Below, in pieces: positions 1 through 8,650 of a DNA stretch of 42,771 bases. The stretch lies in assembly GCA_035490315.1 (NCBI GenBank), contig DATHET010000009.1, positions 1-42,771 on the forward strand. The letters are read 5' to 3'. Numbering within the stretch: the first letter of the stretch is position 1; every line of letters begins with the position of its first letter. Below the pieces are notes generated by a model, which saw only the letters and a program-made list of their open reading frames with translations, searched no databases and was not told where the DNA came from. The position numbers were made by a program, and so were the translations under genes. Source of the stretch: JADJQU01 sp035490315. GTDB lineage: Bacteria > Planctomycetota > UBA1135 > GCA-002686595.

Positions 1-603
1 GGCGCGGAGGTCTTCGCGGAGCGGGTGCGCCAGGAGACGTACCACTTGAAGTTGAGCGGCGAGCAATGGCTCGACACGGCGCGCAAGGTGCACGGCGCGG
101 GGCTGCGGTCCAATTGCACGATGTTGCACGGCCACATCGAGACGATCGAGGAGCGCGTCGACCATCTCGATCGCCTGCGCCGGCTGCAGGACGAGACCCA
201 CGGGTTCCAGACCTACATTCCCCTCTCGTTCCACCCCGAGAACAGCGAGATGGCCGACGTCCCCGGCCCCACGGCCGTCGACGAGCTGCGCGAGATCGCG
301 CTCGGGCGGTTGATGCTCGACAACATCCCGCACATCAAGGCTTACTGGATCCTGATGGACATTCCGGTGGCCCAGGTCGCCCTGTCCTATGGCGCGGACG
401 ACGTCGACGGAACCGTGGTCGAGGAGCGCATCTACCACGAAGCCGGGGCGACGACTCCGCAGCACGTCAAGCGCAGCGAGCTCGTGCAGTGGATCCGCGA
501 CGCGGGCCGCATCCCGGTCGAGCGCGACACGCTGTACAACGTGGTCTGGTCCGGGGATCCCGAACGCGCCCAGGTCGGCGGGCCGGCTCCGGTCCACGCC
601 TGA
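1..603 (+). CDS. mqnE: Aminofutalosine synthase MqnE, C-terminal part (5' end outside window)
   Basis: The frame is open from base 1, so the start lies upstream. The family is a radical-SAM enzyme of the futalosine route to menaquinone, which joins 3-(1-carboxyvinyloxy)benzoate and SAM to give aminofutalosine. Visible family blocks are TMLHGHIET, RVDHLDRLRRLQDET, FHPENSEMADVPGPT, LMLDNIPHIKAYW and the end block GRIPVERDTLYN. The N-terminal radical-SAM CxxxCxxC cluster is not in the window. MqnC is the main alternative, but the FHPENSE and LMLDNIPHIKAYW blocks fit MqnE better. A second gene of the pathway, mqnA, lies at 12522. The last 20 or so codons after DTLYN look like a tail, and that tail is duplicated just downstream (665-729). 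Confidence 0.85.
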   Translation, partial: GAEVFAERVRQETYHLKLSGEQWLDTARKVHGAGLRSNCTMLHGHIETIEERVDHLDRLRRLQDETHGFQTYIPLSFHPENSEMADVPGPTAVDELREIALGRLMLDNIPHIKAYWILMDIPVAQVALSYGADDVDGTVVEERIYHEAGATTPQHVKRSELVQWIRDAGRIPVERDTLYNVVWSGDPERAQVGGPAPVHA

Positions 604-853
604 TCGGATCTTCAGCGCACTTCCTGCATTCCGGCCCGCGTGCAGGCGCGGAGGACTCCTCTCGCAACGTGGTCCGATCGGAGATCCGAACGCGCCCAGG
701 TCGGCGGACCGGCTCCGGTCCACGCCTGATGGATTGCGCTGACGGCCCTGCGCTACGGCACGTACGAGGACGAGCCCGAGTGGCAGCCGCCGCTCGAGGT
801 GGTCGGATCTTTCAGCGCGCTTCCTGCCCTCCTGCCCGGGTCCAGGAGCGCAC
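538..853. repeat. Imperfect tandem duplication of a convergent gene junction
   Basis: Bases 538-603 (end of mqnE) recur with a few changes and one deleted base at 665-729, including the shared run GAACGCGCCCAGGTCGGCGG. Bases 604-650 in turn resemble 808-853, the end of the convergent metallophosphoesterase gene (shared TCGGATCT and TTCAGCGC blocks). So the junction 'mqnE tail plus phosphoesterase tail' appears twice, the second time separated by about 78 unrelated bases (730-807). The segment 604-811 holds no complete gene. Confidence 0.7.
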
Positions 854-1564
854 CAGGCCGCTCGCGAGGTCCTCGTGGATCACGCGCCAGCCGCCCGGGA
901 TGGAATCCGAGCGCTCGATGAACCCGAGTTGCGGGCGACCGAAGGGCTCGCCCAGTCCGCCGACGTTCATGCACAGGGAGCGGCCCAGGACCACGGCGCC
1001 CGGAGATTCGTGGATGTGGCCGCAGACGTAGACGCCGTCGTGGCGCAGCGCGAGCTCGCGCAGGGCGGCGCTGCCGACGTGATCGCCGCTCGGAACGCGA
1101 TCGAGCTCGGTGTCGAACGGAGGTGAGTGACACAGCAGCACGTCGCAGCCCGGCACGGAGCGCGCGCGGATCGAGTCCTCGGACCATTCGTAGGCGAAGC
1201 CGAAGCGCGCGGGGCCCGCGCCGCCGACGCCGGCGACGCGCAGCCCTGCGATCGCGGCGCAGGTGAAGTCGACGTTGCCCTCGCCCGAGAGACCCGGATC
1301 GTCGTGGTTGCCGGGCACCCACAGGCAGGGCAGGGACAGTGCTCGCACGGCGGCGAAGACCTGATCGACGCTCGCGAAATAGGCGCGGTCGAGCTTGCCG
1401 AGCAGGGTCAGGCGCCGTCCGCCCGCGCCGATGTCCCCCACCAGCAGGATTCCATCGACGGACTCGCGCGCGATGCGCTCGAGGACCCTGCCCAGGAAGC
1501 GCAGGTGCGCGTGGATGTCGCCGATCACTGCGAGGCGGACTGCAGGGGCACGCGGATCTTCCAT
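812..1564 (-). CDS. Calcineurin-like metallophosphoesterase
   Basis: A 250-residue phosphoesterase with the full metal-binding signature in order: GDIHAH (residues 15-20), GDIGAG, GNHDD, CHSPP and CGHIHES near the C-terminus. These provide the Asp, His and Asn ligands of the dinuclear metal site in the calcineurin-like family. The substrate cannot be told. The start chosen is the ATG at 1564, which places GDIHAH close to the N-terminus as usual; an in-frame ATG at 1606 would add 14 residues. No signal peptide is visible, so it is probably cytoplasmic. Its 5' end overlaps the end of the upstream same-strand gene (stop at 1525) by 40 bases, suggesting cotranscription. Confidence 0.8.
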   Translation of the reverse strand: MEDPRAPAVRLAVIGDIHAHLRFLGRVLERIARESVDGILLVGDIGAGGRRLTLLGKLDRAYFASVDQVFAAVRALSLPCLWVPGNHDDPGLSGEGNVDFTCAAIAGLRVAGVGGAGPARFGFAYEWSEDSIRARSVPGCDVLLCHSPPFDTELDRVPSGDHVGSAALRELALRHDGVYVCGHIHESPGAVVLGRSLCMNVGGLGEPFGRPQLGFIERSDSIPGGWRVIHEDLASGLVRSWTRAGGQEAR

Positions 1565-2274
1565 GGGAGAGGATTCTGCGCTGAGCCGACCGGGGCTTCG
1601 AGCCATGCAACGGGGATGCGCTCGAGATCCAGGGCCGCCGCGCGCTCACACAGGCCGTGCAGCCCGTCGATGCCGATGCGGTGGGCGATCTCGAAGCCCA
1701 CGGCGTAGGCATCGAAGCGCAGCTCCATGGGCGAGCTCTGCCAGGTGCGCTCCGTGACCTCCAGCGCGCGCGAGCGGCGGGCCGGGGTCACCGCGAGCAG
1801 GTTCATCGCAAGCTCGGACTCACGCACCTGCTTCCACTCGGGGACGAACCGCAGCGCAATCGTGTCCGCGACTCCCTCTTCCACGGCGTGGGGCAGGCGA
1901 TCCCAGATCCCCGTAGCGTACCAATGCACGAGCTCGTGGGCGACCGTGAACTGCGGCTGCGCCTGGAGCAGGAAATCCCCGATGCCGATCCGCCGATCCA
2001 TGATCGCACCGGTGAAGTTGCGCTCGACGAACAAGCCGCCATCGTGCATCTCGGGCATGTGCCAGATCACGAAGGGAGGCTCGGCCTCGACTTGCAGCAG
2101 CCGAGAGACCTGAGGCGCGAGGATGCTGCCCGTGGTCGCCAGCATGCGCGCCACGCTTGCATCCTCGGAGCGGGCGCTGCCAAGAGCACCGACCACCTCG
2201 ATGCGGGGTGGTGCCGCGCGGCAGTTGCAGAGCGCGAAGATCAAAGGAAGGACGAGCAGATTGAGCTTGCGCAT
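1525..2274 (-). CDS. Putative secreted zinc metallopeptidase (HExxH)
   Basis: A 249-residue protein starting MRKLNLLVLPLIFALCNC, a signal peptide that may be a lipoprotein signal, although the lipobox is not canonical. HELVH at residues 113-117 followed by EEGVAD at 132-137 is the gluzincin pattern (two His, catalytic Glu, downstream Glu ligand). I do not recognise the precise family. The ATG at 2274 is preferred over upstream in-frame starts because it begins the hydrophobic leader. It lies 52 bases downstream of another secreted-protein gene and overlaps the phosphoesterase gene that follows. The peptidase role is inferred from the motif alone. Confidence 0.6.
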   Translation of the reverse strand: MRKLNLLVLPLIFALCNCRAAPPRIEVVGALGSARSEDASVARMLATTGSILAPQVSRLLQVEAEPPFVIWHMPEMHDGGLFVERNFTGAIMDRRIGIGDFLLQAQPQFTVAHELVHWYATGIWDRLPHAVEEGVADTIALRFVPEWKQVRESELAMNLLAVTPARRSRALEVTERTWQSSPMELRFDAYAVGFEIAHRIGIDGLHGLCERAAALDLERIPVAWLEAPVGSAQNPLPWKIRVPLQSASQ

Positions 2275-2326
2275 GAGAAGGAGGCGGCTGCTCTCATCGA
2301 GCAGCCGCCCGCGGTTATGGTTCGGA

Positions 2327-3277
2327 TCAGAGGTAGGTGACCGCCTGGTGCATGAGGTTCGGGAACGAGTCCTCGAAGCTCTTCCACTCCAGATCCATGG
2401 AATTCGAGGTGCCACCGAACGGGTTGACCTGGAAGTCCGCGATGGGGATGAAGACCTCGATCACCTGCCAGCCATTGGCGGCGGAATAGCTCGAGGAGTT
2501 CACACCCAGGTCCGCGTAGGGCGAGCCGTTCCACTGCATCAGCATCGAGCTGAAGGACTGCGTCTCGTCGGCGATCCGCAGGCGTGCGCCGAGCGGTTCG
2601 GGAAGGATGCGCACGAAGGTGTCGACCTCGACGCCAGCAGGAACCGGCGCGCCGTGGCCGCGGAGCAGGATCTCCTCGATCAAGCCATGGATCTCGTCCG
2701 CGCTGGGAGTGCCTTGGACCGTGAACGATCCCGAGACGTTGCCCCACACGCTCGAGCCGTCGAGGTCGGCCTTCAGGGTGTAGACGTACACCCATTTGCC
2801 GGGCGACTGGCCCGTCGAATCCGTGTCTGGATCCTGCGACTGCGCGCAGGTCCAAGCGTCGGCGGCGCCGACGTCGACAGCGATCACCGCGAGCACCTCG
2901 CCGCCCTCGAGCATGGTCCCGCCTCCACCGCCCGGCGGCGGCGTGCAGCCCGTGCAGCTGGTGGAGCTCGAGGCTCCGCTCACTTCGCAGTAGCTCGCAC
3001 CCGGCGGCACCGCGACCCTTTGGTTCTCCCCGACGCCGTTCGCCCCCGGCGGCAGCTCCTTTCCCTTCGCGTCGAAGAACCTCACATCGGCACGACTGTC
3101 CCCCGGCAGCTCGTCCGCTTTCACATCGCGACCGTCGTAGCTGATCTTCGCAGTGCCGGTCTGTCCGGCGATGTTCGCAGCGGCCTCGAGGCTCATCGTC
3201 GCCTTGCACGCGAAGGCACCGATCACGAGCACAGAGGCGAGACCGAGCGCCCACTTGATTCCATTCGAGAGTTTCAT
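2327..3277 (-). CDS. Secreted or lipoprotein of unknown function
   Basis: A 316-residue protein with the leader MKLSNGIKWALGLASVLVIG and a Cys at AFAC, possibly a weak lipobox. A good ribosome-binding site (AAGGGGAAC) precedes the ATG at 3277, which fixes the start. A Cys-rich, Gly/Pro-rich segment lies around residues 105-125 (TSCTGCTPPPGGGGG), followed by a beta-rich C-terminal half that includes a WKSFEDSFPNLMHQAVTYL end. It has no recognised domain. It heads a minus-strand run with the zinc peptidase-like and phosphoesterase genes; the 281-base region on its other side separates it from the divergent gene at 3559. Confidence 0.65.
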   Translation of the reverse strand: MKLSNGIKWALGLASVLVIGAFACKATMSLEAAANIAGQTGTAKISYDGRDVKADELPGDSRADVRFFDAKGKELPPGANGVGENQRVAVPPGASYCEVSGASSSTSCTGCTPPPGGGGGTMLEGGEVLAVIAVDVGAADAWTCAQSQDPDTDSTGQSPGKWVYVYTLKADLDGSSVWGNVSGSFTVQGTPSADEIHGLIEEILLRGHGAPVPAGVEVDTFVRILPEPLGARLRIADETQSFSSMLMQWNGSPYADLGVNSSSYSAANGWQVIEVFIPIADFQVNPFGGTSNSMDLEWKSFEDSFPNLMHQAVTYL

Positions 3278-3558
3278 GTTCCCCTTGGGTTGCAGTAGCG
3301 GTTCCCTGGACCGACTCCGGGTCCAGCGAACCAGGGGCGCGACGCCTGACGCCGCGCCGTGACGCGTCGAGCCGGGCGTTCTGCCGCGCGGTCGATCGGA
3401 GCAGCGCTCGACGAAGGATCGCGGCAGCACGGCGCCCGGAACGAGCCGCGCCGACATTCCTACGACTCGAGCTGCAGCCCCAGGCGGCCTGAAATCGCGC
3501 AATTTCCCGCGAAAACTTTCACTGTCCACGCCGATCGCCGATCCGCTATGTTCCCGCC

Positions 3559-4587
3559 ATGCCTGCACGGCGTCGCCCGATCGATCTCGCCGCCCTGGGC
3601 GAGGAGCAACTGCTCGATCTGCGCCTGTGCGACCTGCGCCTTTCGATCTCGGGCACGACGCTCGAGGCCCGCGCCCTGGAGCTGTCGATCGAGCTCGAGA
3701 AACGCAAGCTGCGCTTCCGGCCCGACGTGTGGATCTCCAGCGACTGGTTCTCGCCCGAAGGCGTCACGGGTTTCGCCGTGCCCTTCTACCTCGCTCACCC
3801 GCGCCTGGTGCGGCTGGAATTGAAGCAGATGCTCTCGGTCGAGGGCGGCGATCGCCAGCACGCGATGCAGCTCTTCCGCCACGAGTGCGGTCACGCGATC
3901 GACACGGCTTTCGGGCTCCACGGCCGCAAGGATTGGCGCGCCATGTTCGGCCGATTTTCCGAGCATTATCCGATGTACTACCAGGCAGCGCCGAAAAGCC
4001 GCGCCCACGTGCAGCACCTCGACGCCTGGTACGCCCAGAGCCATCCCGCCGAGGATTTCGCCGAGACCTTCGCCGTGTGGCTCGATCCGCGCTCGCGCTG
4101 GCGCGAACGCTACCGCGGCTGGCCCGCGCTGCGGAAGCTCGAGTACGTCGACAAGCTGATGGCCAGCCTGGCGAACAAGCGTCCGACCGTCGTGCTGCGC
4201 GAGCGCACCGAGGAGCTGAAGACCTTGAAGACCACGCTGCGCAAGCACTACGCCGACAAGCGCGAGCACTACGCGGCGACGCGGCCCGACGTGGCGGACG
4301 GCGACCTGCTGCGCCTCTTCAGCTACGACCCCAAGCGCGCCCGCGCCAAGTCCGCGGCGCGTTTCCTGGCGCGGATCCGTCCCGAGGTGCGCCAGCGGGT
4401 CGCGCTGTGGACCGGCGAAGCCGCCTACACGATCGACCAGGTGCTCAAGGACATGATCCTGCGCGCGCGCGAGCTCGACCTCTCGGTGGGACGCCCGCGC
4501 GCCGACCTGCAGCGCGACGTGGAGATCCTCGTCGCGGTACAGACCATGAATTACCTACACTCCGGCTTCCACCGGCGCGCTCGATGA
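3559..4587 (+). CDS. Putative zinc-binding metallopeptidase coupled to an ATP-grasp ligase
   Basis: A 342-residue protein with HECGH at residues 108-112 (zinc ligands and catalytic Glu) and a downstream AEDFAETFAVWL segment at about 164-175 that can supply the third ligand. This resembles the putative zinc-binding metallopeptidase families seen in environmental bacteria. There is no signal peptide, so it is probably cytoplasmic. Its TGA stop overlaps the ATG of the next gene (ATGA at 4584-4587), so the two are translationally coupled. The pairing suggests a peptide or peptidoglycan precursor is made or tailored by one and trimmed by the other; that is inference and no substrate is known. Confidence 0.65.
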   Translation: MPARRRPIDLAALGEEQLLDLRLCDLRLSISGTTLEARALELSIELEKRKLRFRPDVWISSDWFSPEGVTGFAVPFYLAHPRLVRLELKQMLSVEGGDRQHAMQLFRHECGHAIDTAFGLHGRKDWRAMFGRFSEHYPMYYQAAPKSRAHVQHLDAWYAQSHPAEDFAETFAVWLDPRSRWRERYRGWPALRKLEYVDKLMASLANKRPTVVLRERTEELKTLKTTLRKHYADKREHYAATRPDVADGDLLRLFSYDPKRARAKSAARFLARIRPEVRQRVALWTGEAAYTIDQVLKDMILRARELDLSVGRPRADLQRDVEILVAVQTMNYLHSGFHRRAR

Positions 4588-5621
4588 AGAAACTGCGCGT
4601 ACTGGTCCTGATGCACGAAGACCTCGTGCCGCCGAAATCGATCGAAGGCTTGAGCGAGAAGCAGCTCCAGCCTTTTCGGACCGAGTATCAGGTGCTGCAG
4701 GGTCTGCGCGCCCTCGAGCACGACGTCCAGGAGATCGGCGTGCACGACGACCTGCGACCGCTGCGCGAGGCGATCGAGAAATTCCAGCCGCACGTGACCT
4801 TCAACGTGCTCGAGGAATTCCACGGCGTCACGATCTACGGCCAGGCTGTGATCAGCTTCATCGAGCTCCTGCGCACGCCCTACACGGGCTCGAATCCGCG
4901 CGGCCTGATGCTGGCCCACGACAAGGTGCTGACCAAGAAGATCCTTTCCTACCACCGCTTGCCGATTCCGCGTTTCGCGGTTTTTCCGCTCGGGATGAAA
5001 GCGCGCATGGGCCGGCGCCTTGGGCTGCCATTGCTCGTCAAGTCGACTTTCGAGAGCGCCTCGCTCGGCATCTCGCAGGCCTCGATCGTGCGCTCGGAGG
5101 ACAAGCTCGCCGAGCGCGTCGCTTTCATGCACGAGACCCACGGCACCGACGTGATGGCCGAGGAATACATCGAGGGCCGCGAGCTCTACCTCGGCGTGCT
5201 GGGCAATTCCCGCCTGGAAACTTTTCCGTTGTGGGAGATGAGCTTCACCGAGTGGGATCCCGACGTGCCGCGCATCGCGACCGCGCGCGTCAAATGGGAC
5301 ACGGAATTCCAGCGCCGCCACGGCATCGTGACCGCCGAGGCCAAGGACCTGCCCGCGGGAGTCGAGCGCGAGATCCAGCGCGTGACCAAGCTCGCCTACC
5401 GGGCCCTGGGGCTCTCGGGGTATGCGCGCGCCGACTGGCGCCTGTCGCCCGACGGCAAGGTGCACCTGCTCGAGATCAACGCCAACCCGGATCTGTGCAG
5501 CGACGAGGACTTCGCCCTCTCGGCCAAGGCCGGCGGCATCGCTTACGAGGCCCTGCTGCAGCGCATCCTGAACCTGGGGATCTCCTACCGCCCGGCCTGG
5601 AAACGGGCCGAGGAGGAATGA
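4584..5621 (+). CDS. ATP-grasp ligase, D-Ala-D-Ala ligase-like
   Basis: A 345-residue ATP-grasp protein. It has an N-terminal Rossmann-like part with NVLEEFHGV, a TPYTGSNPRG segment typical of D-alanine-D-alanine ligase relatives, the ATP-binding Lys in LLVKSTFESASLGIS (K153), EEYIEGREL, and the Mg-binding LLEINANPDL block near the C-terminus. The family makes amide bonds through an acyl-phosphate. It is not a housekeeping Ddl by context: it sits in a two-gene unit with a metallopeptidase and shares a 4-base overlap with it. Its TGA at 5619-5621 directly abuts the stop of the convergent SGNH gene, leaving no room for a separate terminator. Confidence 0.75.
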   Translation: MKKLRVLVLMHEDLVPPKSIEGLSEKQLQPFRTEYQVLQGLRALEHDVQEIGVHDDLRPLREAIEKFQPHVTFNVLEEFHGVTIYGQAVISFIELLRTPYTGSNPRGLMLAHDKVLTKKILSYHRLPIPRFAVFPLGMKARMGRRLGLPLLVKSTFESASLGISQASIVRSEDKLAERVAFMHETHGTDVMAEEYIEGRELYLGVLGNSRLETFPLWEMSFTEWDPDVPRIATARVKWDTEFQRRHGIVTAEAKDLPAGVEREIQRVTKLAYRALGLSGYARADWRLSPDGKVHLLEINANPDLCSDEDFALSAKAGGIAYEALLQRILNLGISYRPAWKRAEEE

Positions 5622-6767
5622 TCAGCGCGGCGTCGCCAGCCAGGTCTTGAGCTTCGGCCCGAGGGTATCGGCGACCAGCTGATTGCCCGCAACATTGAGG
5701 TGGCCGTCGCCGCAGTGCAGCCGCTGGCCGATCTCCGTCGCCTCGAACATCCGCGCATCGACGTCGAGCACCGGGAAATCGAGCTCCCTCCCGACGCGGT
5801 TCAAGGCCTGGGTCAATTCGGTCTGCCCGTCGAACTCCGGCCGTCCGTTGAGCGGCTCGTACAAGTACTCGTCGTGGCGGTGCGGCAGGACGATCACGGC
5901 GAAGGGCACACCGCGCTTCGCGCACCAGGTGCGGATCAGGTTCAAGGCATGGCGCGAGGGCGAGCGCGCGTCGAGAATCCGCTGGGCCACCTCGCGCACG
6001 CGCGCGCCGACCTGCGGTCGGTAGTCATGGCCGGTGGCCTCGATCCCTTGAGCGTGGACCGGTTTCTCGGTCCAGCGCTGCACACCGGAAGCCAGCGCGG
6101 AATGCGCGACCAGCGACATCGCGAGCGGCTTGAGCTCGCGCGCCAAGCCAGAGCGCGGATCGCTCACCGGCACGCCCTCGACGTTCCAGGCGTCGCCGGT
6201 GAGCACGAAGCGCGGCTTGTTGTTGCCGTACATCAAGGCGCTCTCGCATTCCTGGATGTCGTTGAAAATGAAGACCAGCACGACGAAGTCCGGAGCGAGA
6301 GAGTCGCCGCGCTCCTCGAGCGTCCAGAAATCCTGATCGGTGCCGTAGCCCGGGACGGCGGCGTTGATCACCTCGAAGCCCGGGGCGAGATCCGCGGCGA
6401 TCAGGTCGGTGAAGCGCTCGCCGTCGTCGACGCCCCAACCCCAGGTCATGGAATCGCCGAGAAAGAGCAGGCGGCGCAGACCCGGGAGCTTGCGGATCGG
6501 CGTTTCCGGATCGCGAAAGCCCTGGGAATTGATGCGCGCGCGGTAGCTGAACTCCACGGTGGTGATGAAGGCGCGGACGCCGCTGTCGTTGGCCCAGCCC
6601 AGCTTCGGATCGAAACGCGCGAGCACTTTCCAGGTGTGCCCCAGGCGCTCGCCGGATCGGAAGGAACCGCGCAGCAGGGCGCGCGCGCCGATCTCCCCGA
6701 CGAGCAGAGTGCCGATCGCGACGGCGGTGGCCAGCAACAGCCGCCGTCGCCAGTCCATGCGTTTCAT
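5622..6767 (-). CDS. SGNH/GDSL-type hydrolase, membrane-anchored
   Basis: A 381-residue protein with an N-terminal signal anchor (about residues 8-30) and the SGNH blocks: FLGDSMTWGWG with nucleophile S106, NAAVPGYG as the Gly block, VFIFNDI as the Asn block, and CGDGHLNVAGN with the catalytic D354 and H356. Such proteins act outside the membrane as esterases or acyl transferases on sugars or lipids. The ATG at 6767 is chosen; the ATG at 6758 is possible. The closest relatives by layout are the AlgX/DUF459-like SGNH proteins, but the substrate is unknown. A second SGNH-like gene is cut by the right window edge. Confidence 0.75.
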   Translation of the reverse strand: MKRMDWRRRLLLATAVAIGTLLVGEIGARALLRGSFRSGERLGHTWKVLARFDPKLGWANDSGVRAFITTVEFSYRARINSQGFRDPETPIRKLPGLRRLLFLGDSMTWGWGVDDGERFTDLIAADLAPGFEVINAAVPGYGTDQDFWTLEERGDSLAPDFVVLVFIFNDIQECESALMYGNNKPRFVLTGDAWNVEGVPVSDPRSGLARELKPLAMSLVAHSALASGVQRWTEKPVHAQGIEATGHDYRPQVGARVREVAQRILDARSPSRHALNLIRTWCAKRGVPFAVIVLPHRHDEYLYEPLNGRPEFDGQTELTQALNRVGRELDFPVLDVDARMFEATEIGQRLHCGDGHLNVAGNQLVADTLGPKLKTWLATPR

Positions 6768-6976
6768 CCCAGAGTCCGCCACGTTGTTGCTGTGTATGAT
6801 CGAGGAATCGCGCTCGGGTTGCAACGCGCGGCTGCACGCCGTCGCTGTTGGGTAAAGCTCGGCGGCTTTCGTTGCGGAGCGCGAGCGAGCGGGCATGCTG
6901 ACTCGTGCATCGATGCTGCGCGCCGGAGCGACGCGCCGTCGATGCCGCGCTTTCCGACACTCCATCCGAGATTGCC

Positions 6977-7930
6977 ATGTTCCGATTCCCGCTCGCGAGC
7001 TGGATCCTGACCGCCGCCTTGACCCTTGCCTGCGCCTGCGCAGCTTCGCCAGGCGCAGCGAGCGTGCGCGAGGTGGATTCGCGAGCGCCGCAGTCGAGCG
7101 CGAAGGAGCTCGAGACCAGCGCCGAAGCCGCTTTCCAGCGCAAGGACTGGAAGGTCGCGGCCGACGGATTCGAACGCTCGCTCGCGCTCGATCCGAGCCG
7201 GACGCGCGGCTGGATGCAGCTCGGCCACTGCCGGATGATGCTCGGAGATCATCCTCGGGCGATCGAGGCCTACGCCAAAGTGACCTCGGGTCCCGCCGTG
7301 CCGATCGCGCGCTACGACATCGCCTGCGCGCTCGCGCTCGACGGCAAGCGCGACGCGGCGCTCGACGCCCTCGATCGCGCGGTGGAGGCGGGTTTCAACG
7401 ACGCGAGCACTTTCTCCAAGGACCCCGACCTCGAGTCGCTGCGCGACAGCCCGCGCTTTGCCGCGGCGCTCGCCAAGGTTCAGAGCGCCGCGCCGGCAAA
7501 ATTCGAGCCGCCCGCCGAAGCACGCCAGTTCGATTTCTGGATCGGGGATTGGAACGTGGTCAACGCCGCGGGCAATCAAGCCGGCACGAGCCGGATCGAG
7601 AAGATCCTGAACGGCTGTGCCCTGCAGGAGAACTGGACCAGCGCGCAGGGCAACAGCGGGAAGAGCTTCAACCGCTTCGATCCCGTGAAGCGCGAGTGGC
7701 GCCAGCATTGGATCGACGATTCACGCCAGGAGACGTTCTACGCCGGCAGCTTCCAGGACAAGTGCATGAGCCTGACGTCGGAACAGACCACCGCCGACGG
7801 CAAGCAGCAGCTCAACCGTATGCGCTTCTTCGACCTCGGCGCCGAAGGCGTGCGCCAGTGGGGCGAGGTCAGCGATGACGCCGGCGCCCACTGGAAGACC
7901 ACGTTCGATCTCTACTACAGGCGGAAGTAA
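6977..7930 (+). CDS. TPR protein with C-terminal DUF1579-like domain, exported
   Basis: A 317-residue protein with the leader MFRFPLASWILTAALTLACA, which ends at a Cys and may be a lipoprotein signal. TPR-like helices cover residues 40-155 (for example AFQRKDWKVAADGFERSLAL). A C-terminal domain starting FDFWIGDWNVV has the phrase typical of DUF1579-like beta-barrel proteins. Its function is unknown; the C-terminal family may bind small ligands. The TAA stop is followed at once by palindrome A1, whose arm begins CGGTACCCGG. The gene is convergent with the carbonic anhydrase gene. Confidence 0.7.
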   Translation: MFRFPLASWILTAALTLACACAASPGAASVREVDSRAPQSSAKELETSAEAAFQRKDWKVAADGFERSLALDPSRTRGWMQLGHCRMMLGDHPRAIEAYAKVTSGPAVPIARYDIACALALDGKRDAALDALDRAVEAGFNDASTFSKDPDLESLRDSPRFAAALAKVQSAAPAKFEPPAEARQFDFWIGDWNVVNAAGNQAGTSRIEKILNGCALQENWTSAQGNSGKSFNRFDPVKREWRQHWIDDSRQETFYAGSFQDKCMSLTSEQTTADGKQQLNRMRFFDLGAEGVRQWGEVSDDAGAHWKTTFDLYYRRK

Positions 7931-8027
7931 CGGTACCCGGCATTCCACCGCCACTTCTTACATTCCCCCCGCTGCCGCTGCATCGGCATCCGGGGAAACG
8001 TAAGAAATGGTGGTGGAATACCGGGTG
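7931..8027. repeat. Palindromic element A1 (family A, inverted arms)
   Basis: The left arm at 7931-7966 (GGTACCCGGCATTCCACCGC, then CACTTCTTAC) is matched by an inverted right arm at 7991-8027 with a few mismatches. It shares the core CCCGGTATTCCACCGCCAT with copies at 20868, 22379, 25726 and 30162. It begins at the base after the TAA of the upstream gene and covers the last 23 or so codons of the convergent carbonic anhydrase gene. Confidence 0.85.
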
Positions 8028-8641
8028 TGAGCGCCGACTTCGCTGGGGCTCGAGACGCACAGGCCCAGGTCGCGCAACAGGCCGTCCTCGATGCCGTAGA
8101 TCCAGCCGTGGACGTGGAGCGGTTGTCCGCGGGCCCAGGCGTCCTGCACGATGGTCGTCTGACAGGCGTTGACGACCTGCTCGAGCACATTGAGCTCGCA
8201 CAGGAGCCGGAATTGAGCCGCCTCGTCGCCCGCGGCATCGAGCCGCGCCTGGAACTTGTTGCGCACGTCCTGCACGTGCCGCAGCCAGTTGTCGCACAGG
8301 CCGACTTTCTGGTTGCGCAGGGCGGCGAGGACTCCGCCGCAGCCGTAGTGACCGCAAACGATCACGTGCCGCACGCGCAACACGTCGACCGCGTACTGCA
8401 TCACGGACAGACAGTTCAAATCCGCGTGCACGATCACGTTGGCGACGTTGCGGTGCACGAAGATCTCGCCCGGGGGCAGGCCGACGACCTGGTTGGCCGG
8501 CACGCGCGAGTCGGAGCAGCCGATCCACAGGTACTGCGGACTCTGCTGCAGCGAGAGGCTCTCGAAGAATCCGGGGTCCTGCTCGAGGATGCGCCGGCAC
8601 CACTCGCGGTTGTTCTCGAAGAGCTTGGGGAGGGAATCCAC
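7958..8641 (-). CDS. Beta-carbonic anhydrase
   Basis: A 227-residue cytoplasmic zinc enzyme for CO2/bicarbonate interconversion. The zinc ligands are C42, H97 and C100 (GCSDSR and CGHYGC), with the D44/R46 dyad, and HRNVANVI follows as in the beta class. The start is GTG at 8641, because an in-frame TAA lies four codons upstream. It is the last gene of a minus-strand unit, 9 bases after the PNPOx-like gene. The final 23 or so residues (TRYSTTISYVSPDADAAAAG) are encoded by palindrome A1, not by the family domain. The original stop was probably lost, or the element inserted into the 3' end. Confidence 0.9.
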   Translation of the reverse strand: MDSLPKLFENNREWCRRILEQDPGFFESLSLQQSPQYLWIGCSDSRVPANQVVGLPPGEIFVHRNVANVIVHADLNCLSVMQYAVDVLRVRHVIVCGHYGCGGVLAALRNQKVGLCDNWLRHVQDVRNKFQARLDAAGDEAAQFRLLCELNVLEQVVNACQTTIVQDAWARGQPLHVHGWIYGIEDGLLRDLGLCVSSPSEVGAHTRYSTTISYVSPDADAAAAGGM

Positions 8642-8650
8642 GCGGGGAGC

